The notes under the pieces were generated by a model that did not search any database, was not told the origin of the DNA, and saw only the letters and a program-made list of their open reading frames with translations. A program made the position numbers and the translations under genes. Positions 62,078-64,000 of a stretch of 64,000 nucleotides of DNA are shown piece by piece. This DNA comes from Lolium rigidum (Eukaryota > Streptophyta > Magnoliopsida > Poales > Poaceae): NCBI RefSeq assembly GCF_022539505.1, contig NC_061508.1:96637276-96701275 (forward strand), given 5' to 3'. Every line of letters starts with the position of its first letter. The stretch's first letter is position 1.

Positions 62078-62084
62078 TATAAAT
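62078..62084 (+). promoter_or_regulatory. TATA box in LTR E
   Basis: CACCCCTATAAATCCCATAG: TATAAAT in a C-rich context typical of plant core promoters. Transcription is expected near 62110. Confidence 0.7.
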
Positions 62085-64000
62085 CCCATAGCCTCCTCAT
62101 CGTCTCCCCCATATTTCCCCCTTGAATCGTGCCACCGGGCTGCCGCAATTCCTCGTCGGAAATCAACAGACCCGTCGCCGTCTCCCTCCTTTTTTGGCGC
62201 GCTAAGCCTCTCCGGGACCTCGCCGAGACCACCATCATACTCCCCTACTCCTTGCACACCTCCTAACGCCTTCCTTTTTTTTCTACGCAGCTAAGCGCCG
62301 CGTCATCCGCTTATGCGCTCGCCGGAGCTCAGCTCTCCTCCATCTGCGCATCGCCTACAACCGAGGAAGCGCAAGATGTTGTCGTTGCCCCTGTCGTCTT
62401 CGGCGTCCCACGACGCACCCCGTCGTACCTTCTTCGAGCTCGGAGGGACACCGGAGGGCCCACGCCGTGCACGTCCGAGCAGCGCCGGCCATCGCACCAG
62501 CATACTGCGGCTACCCAGGTCAATCTCGCCGGTGAGCCCCCCTCCATCATCCAATCTGTAACGCACAACCACAATTAGATCTGTAGACCGAAACGGTACT
62601 GGAAAATGGGAGGACGCCACGTCTCCAGCCAGGTCAGCACTGCGTCATCGTCAACCTGTGGTCAGAGGATCCCTCTGCACCAATCAGGAACTGCCAAGTG
62701 TCAGCCCCTAGTCAACTCCCGGTCAAAATAGATTTAAATTCAATTAAAATTGTAGAAAATCCCCCAAACTTGTAAATTCCATAACTTAAGTTTTGCTTGT
62801 CCAAATTTAATCTTTTTGTACCTTTTGAAATCCTTAGGATGTGTAGAATTTATTAAAATTATTAGAATTGAATTATGATACGTGCACACACTTTGTATTG
62901 TTGAATCTTTGTGCAACTTGTTTTGTTAATAACTTTTGATCTACAACTCCAGTTTGAGAAAACTTGGGATTTTTGAGAAGCCCTATACTTGTAGAATAGT
63001 TTAGTAATGTCCAAATATATAATTGACTAGTTTAAAATATTTCAAATTAAAATATGCTTGTTTCACCATTTTTGGCATAGTTTAAATTCTATAATTCTAA
63101 ATTTTGCAAATAAAATATTTTTGTAAACCCTAGGCCGTGTACTAAAATAACCCAATGTCAAAAATAATTTTTGGGCAATTTATAATTGTTTTGGTTGTTA
63201 TATGCTCATTTGACTATTTCTTACTTAGTTTATTTCATGTAAATATTTTCAATATGTTTTCTCTAGCAATTTTGTGCTAAGGAGTAACATTGGACCAGAG
63301 AGACCAAAACCAAAGCTCTTAGGCCCCTCTTAGAGAATTTATAAGTTATTTCCCGTAGTTTACCCTCCTGGTTGAAAAACCACTAAGTCTGGAATGTTGG
63401 AAATCCATGAAGTGCAATGAAGATGCCCCTTTGTCAACCTTGGGATTTTCAACTTGAAGCTAGAAGGCCAAAGAAGTACTTAGCCAAGAAAACAAACTTC
63501 AGAAGCTTCTTCAAGAAGAATAAGCACTTAGAAGAAATCAAGAGGAGACTCAAGAACACTAACCACCATTTTCTCCAAGTCTTTCCCCCTCTAATTTTCT
63601 ATTCTCTCTATCTGACTTAGTGGTTTTACCAAGTTAAATTTAAGACCAGCTCTGGAGGTACGAAAACAATCAAGTCCATCAAGAATCAATGAAGTCAGCA
63701 CACTAGGAGGAATCAAGAAGAAATTTATGAAGACTTAGCCAAAATTTCATCTTCATCCTTCACACCATGTTGTCCTGACTTAGAAAATATTTTTATGTGT
63801 TGTGGCTATTTTGGACCAAGGCTAAGTACTTAGTTTGGTTCAATATATACTTATACAACTAGTAAAGCCAAAACACAAGTATCAATGTTTTGTATCTTCT
63901 TTCTCATATTGCTTCAAGAAATAACCAAGTTAGCAAGATGGAAAGCAAGACTCAAGCACAAGAAGATGCATCTATAACAACTTGGTGGCAACATGAAGAA

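Larger units (their letters stand above)
61073..64000 (+). mobile_element. LTR E, runs off the window
   Basis: Starts TGTAACATCCCTGATTTTTG, a typical Gypsy LTR opening, inserted in LTR D. AT-rich up to 61950, then a compact promoter (double TGACGTCA and TATA box), a GC-rich leader (62100-62700) and AT-rich DNA to the window end. Frames inside the leader (62045-62620) are likely by-products of composition. No LTR end is reached, so length exceeds 2.9 kb. Confidence 0.65.

Overview
The window is intergenic DNA from a large plant genome. Almost every base that can be assigned belongs to LTR retrotransposons nested inside one another. I found no convincing host protein-coding gene, rRNA or tRNA gene. 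The repeat types point to a grass, probably subfamily Pooideae (wheat, barley, rye, oat relatives): Athila-type Ty3/Gypsy LTRs opening TGATACGTCTC with an AAGCTTGGGGATGC polypurine tract, a Tat-type Ty3/Gypsy element with an antisense gene, Stowaway MITEs with CTCCCTCCGT ends, and initiator-tRNA-Met primer sites. No species marker is visible. One 100-base run of N (18255-18354) is an assembly gap.

Layout, left to right. (1) 1-5928: element 'A', minus sense, with two 3.46-kb-class LTRs (the left one cut by the window edge) around an internal domain of only 471 bp. It sits in (2) 5929-~9780: the 3' part of an Athila-like element that keeps the end of gag-protease, a long non-coding tail, a polypurine tract and a truncated LTR. 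(3) ~9880-12664: a tandem array of about nine monomers of roughly 311-340 bp. (4) 12665-18254: a minus-sense LTR of family 'C', cut by the gap. (5) 18355-23148: a family 'B' LTR fragment, a CACTA-like gene fragment, another LTR fragment and a Ty1/copia pol fragment, heavily rearranged. (6) 23149-31479: element 'B', minus sense, with ~4.8-kb LTRs around a 678-bp internal domain. (7) 31480-59150: the 3' half of a Tat-type element (end of pol, 72-bp repeats, a decayed antisense multi-exon ORF, 3' LTR). Its antisense ORF is split by a stack of four solo LTRs at 36927-57377. (8) 59151-64000: unassigned DNA, two Athila-type LTR fragments, MITEs, and the starts of two more LTRs ('D' and 'E'); E carries a promoter with an as-1-like double TGACGTCA.

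The elements do not work together as a pathway, but they share design features. Families A and B keep a primer-binding site and polypurine-tract region but no coding capacity, so they must depend on proteins supplied elsewhere. Families A, B and C share a short motif block 730-1005 bp from the LTR 3' end. Four families (A, B, Athila-like, Tat) carry extra internal copies of the sequence that abuts their 3' LTR. Nesting with target-site duplications gives a relative history: Tat element first, then solo LTR B, then B' and C, then C' within C. Letters A-E are local labels, not published family names.
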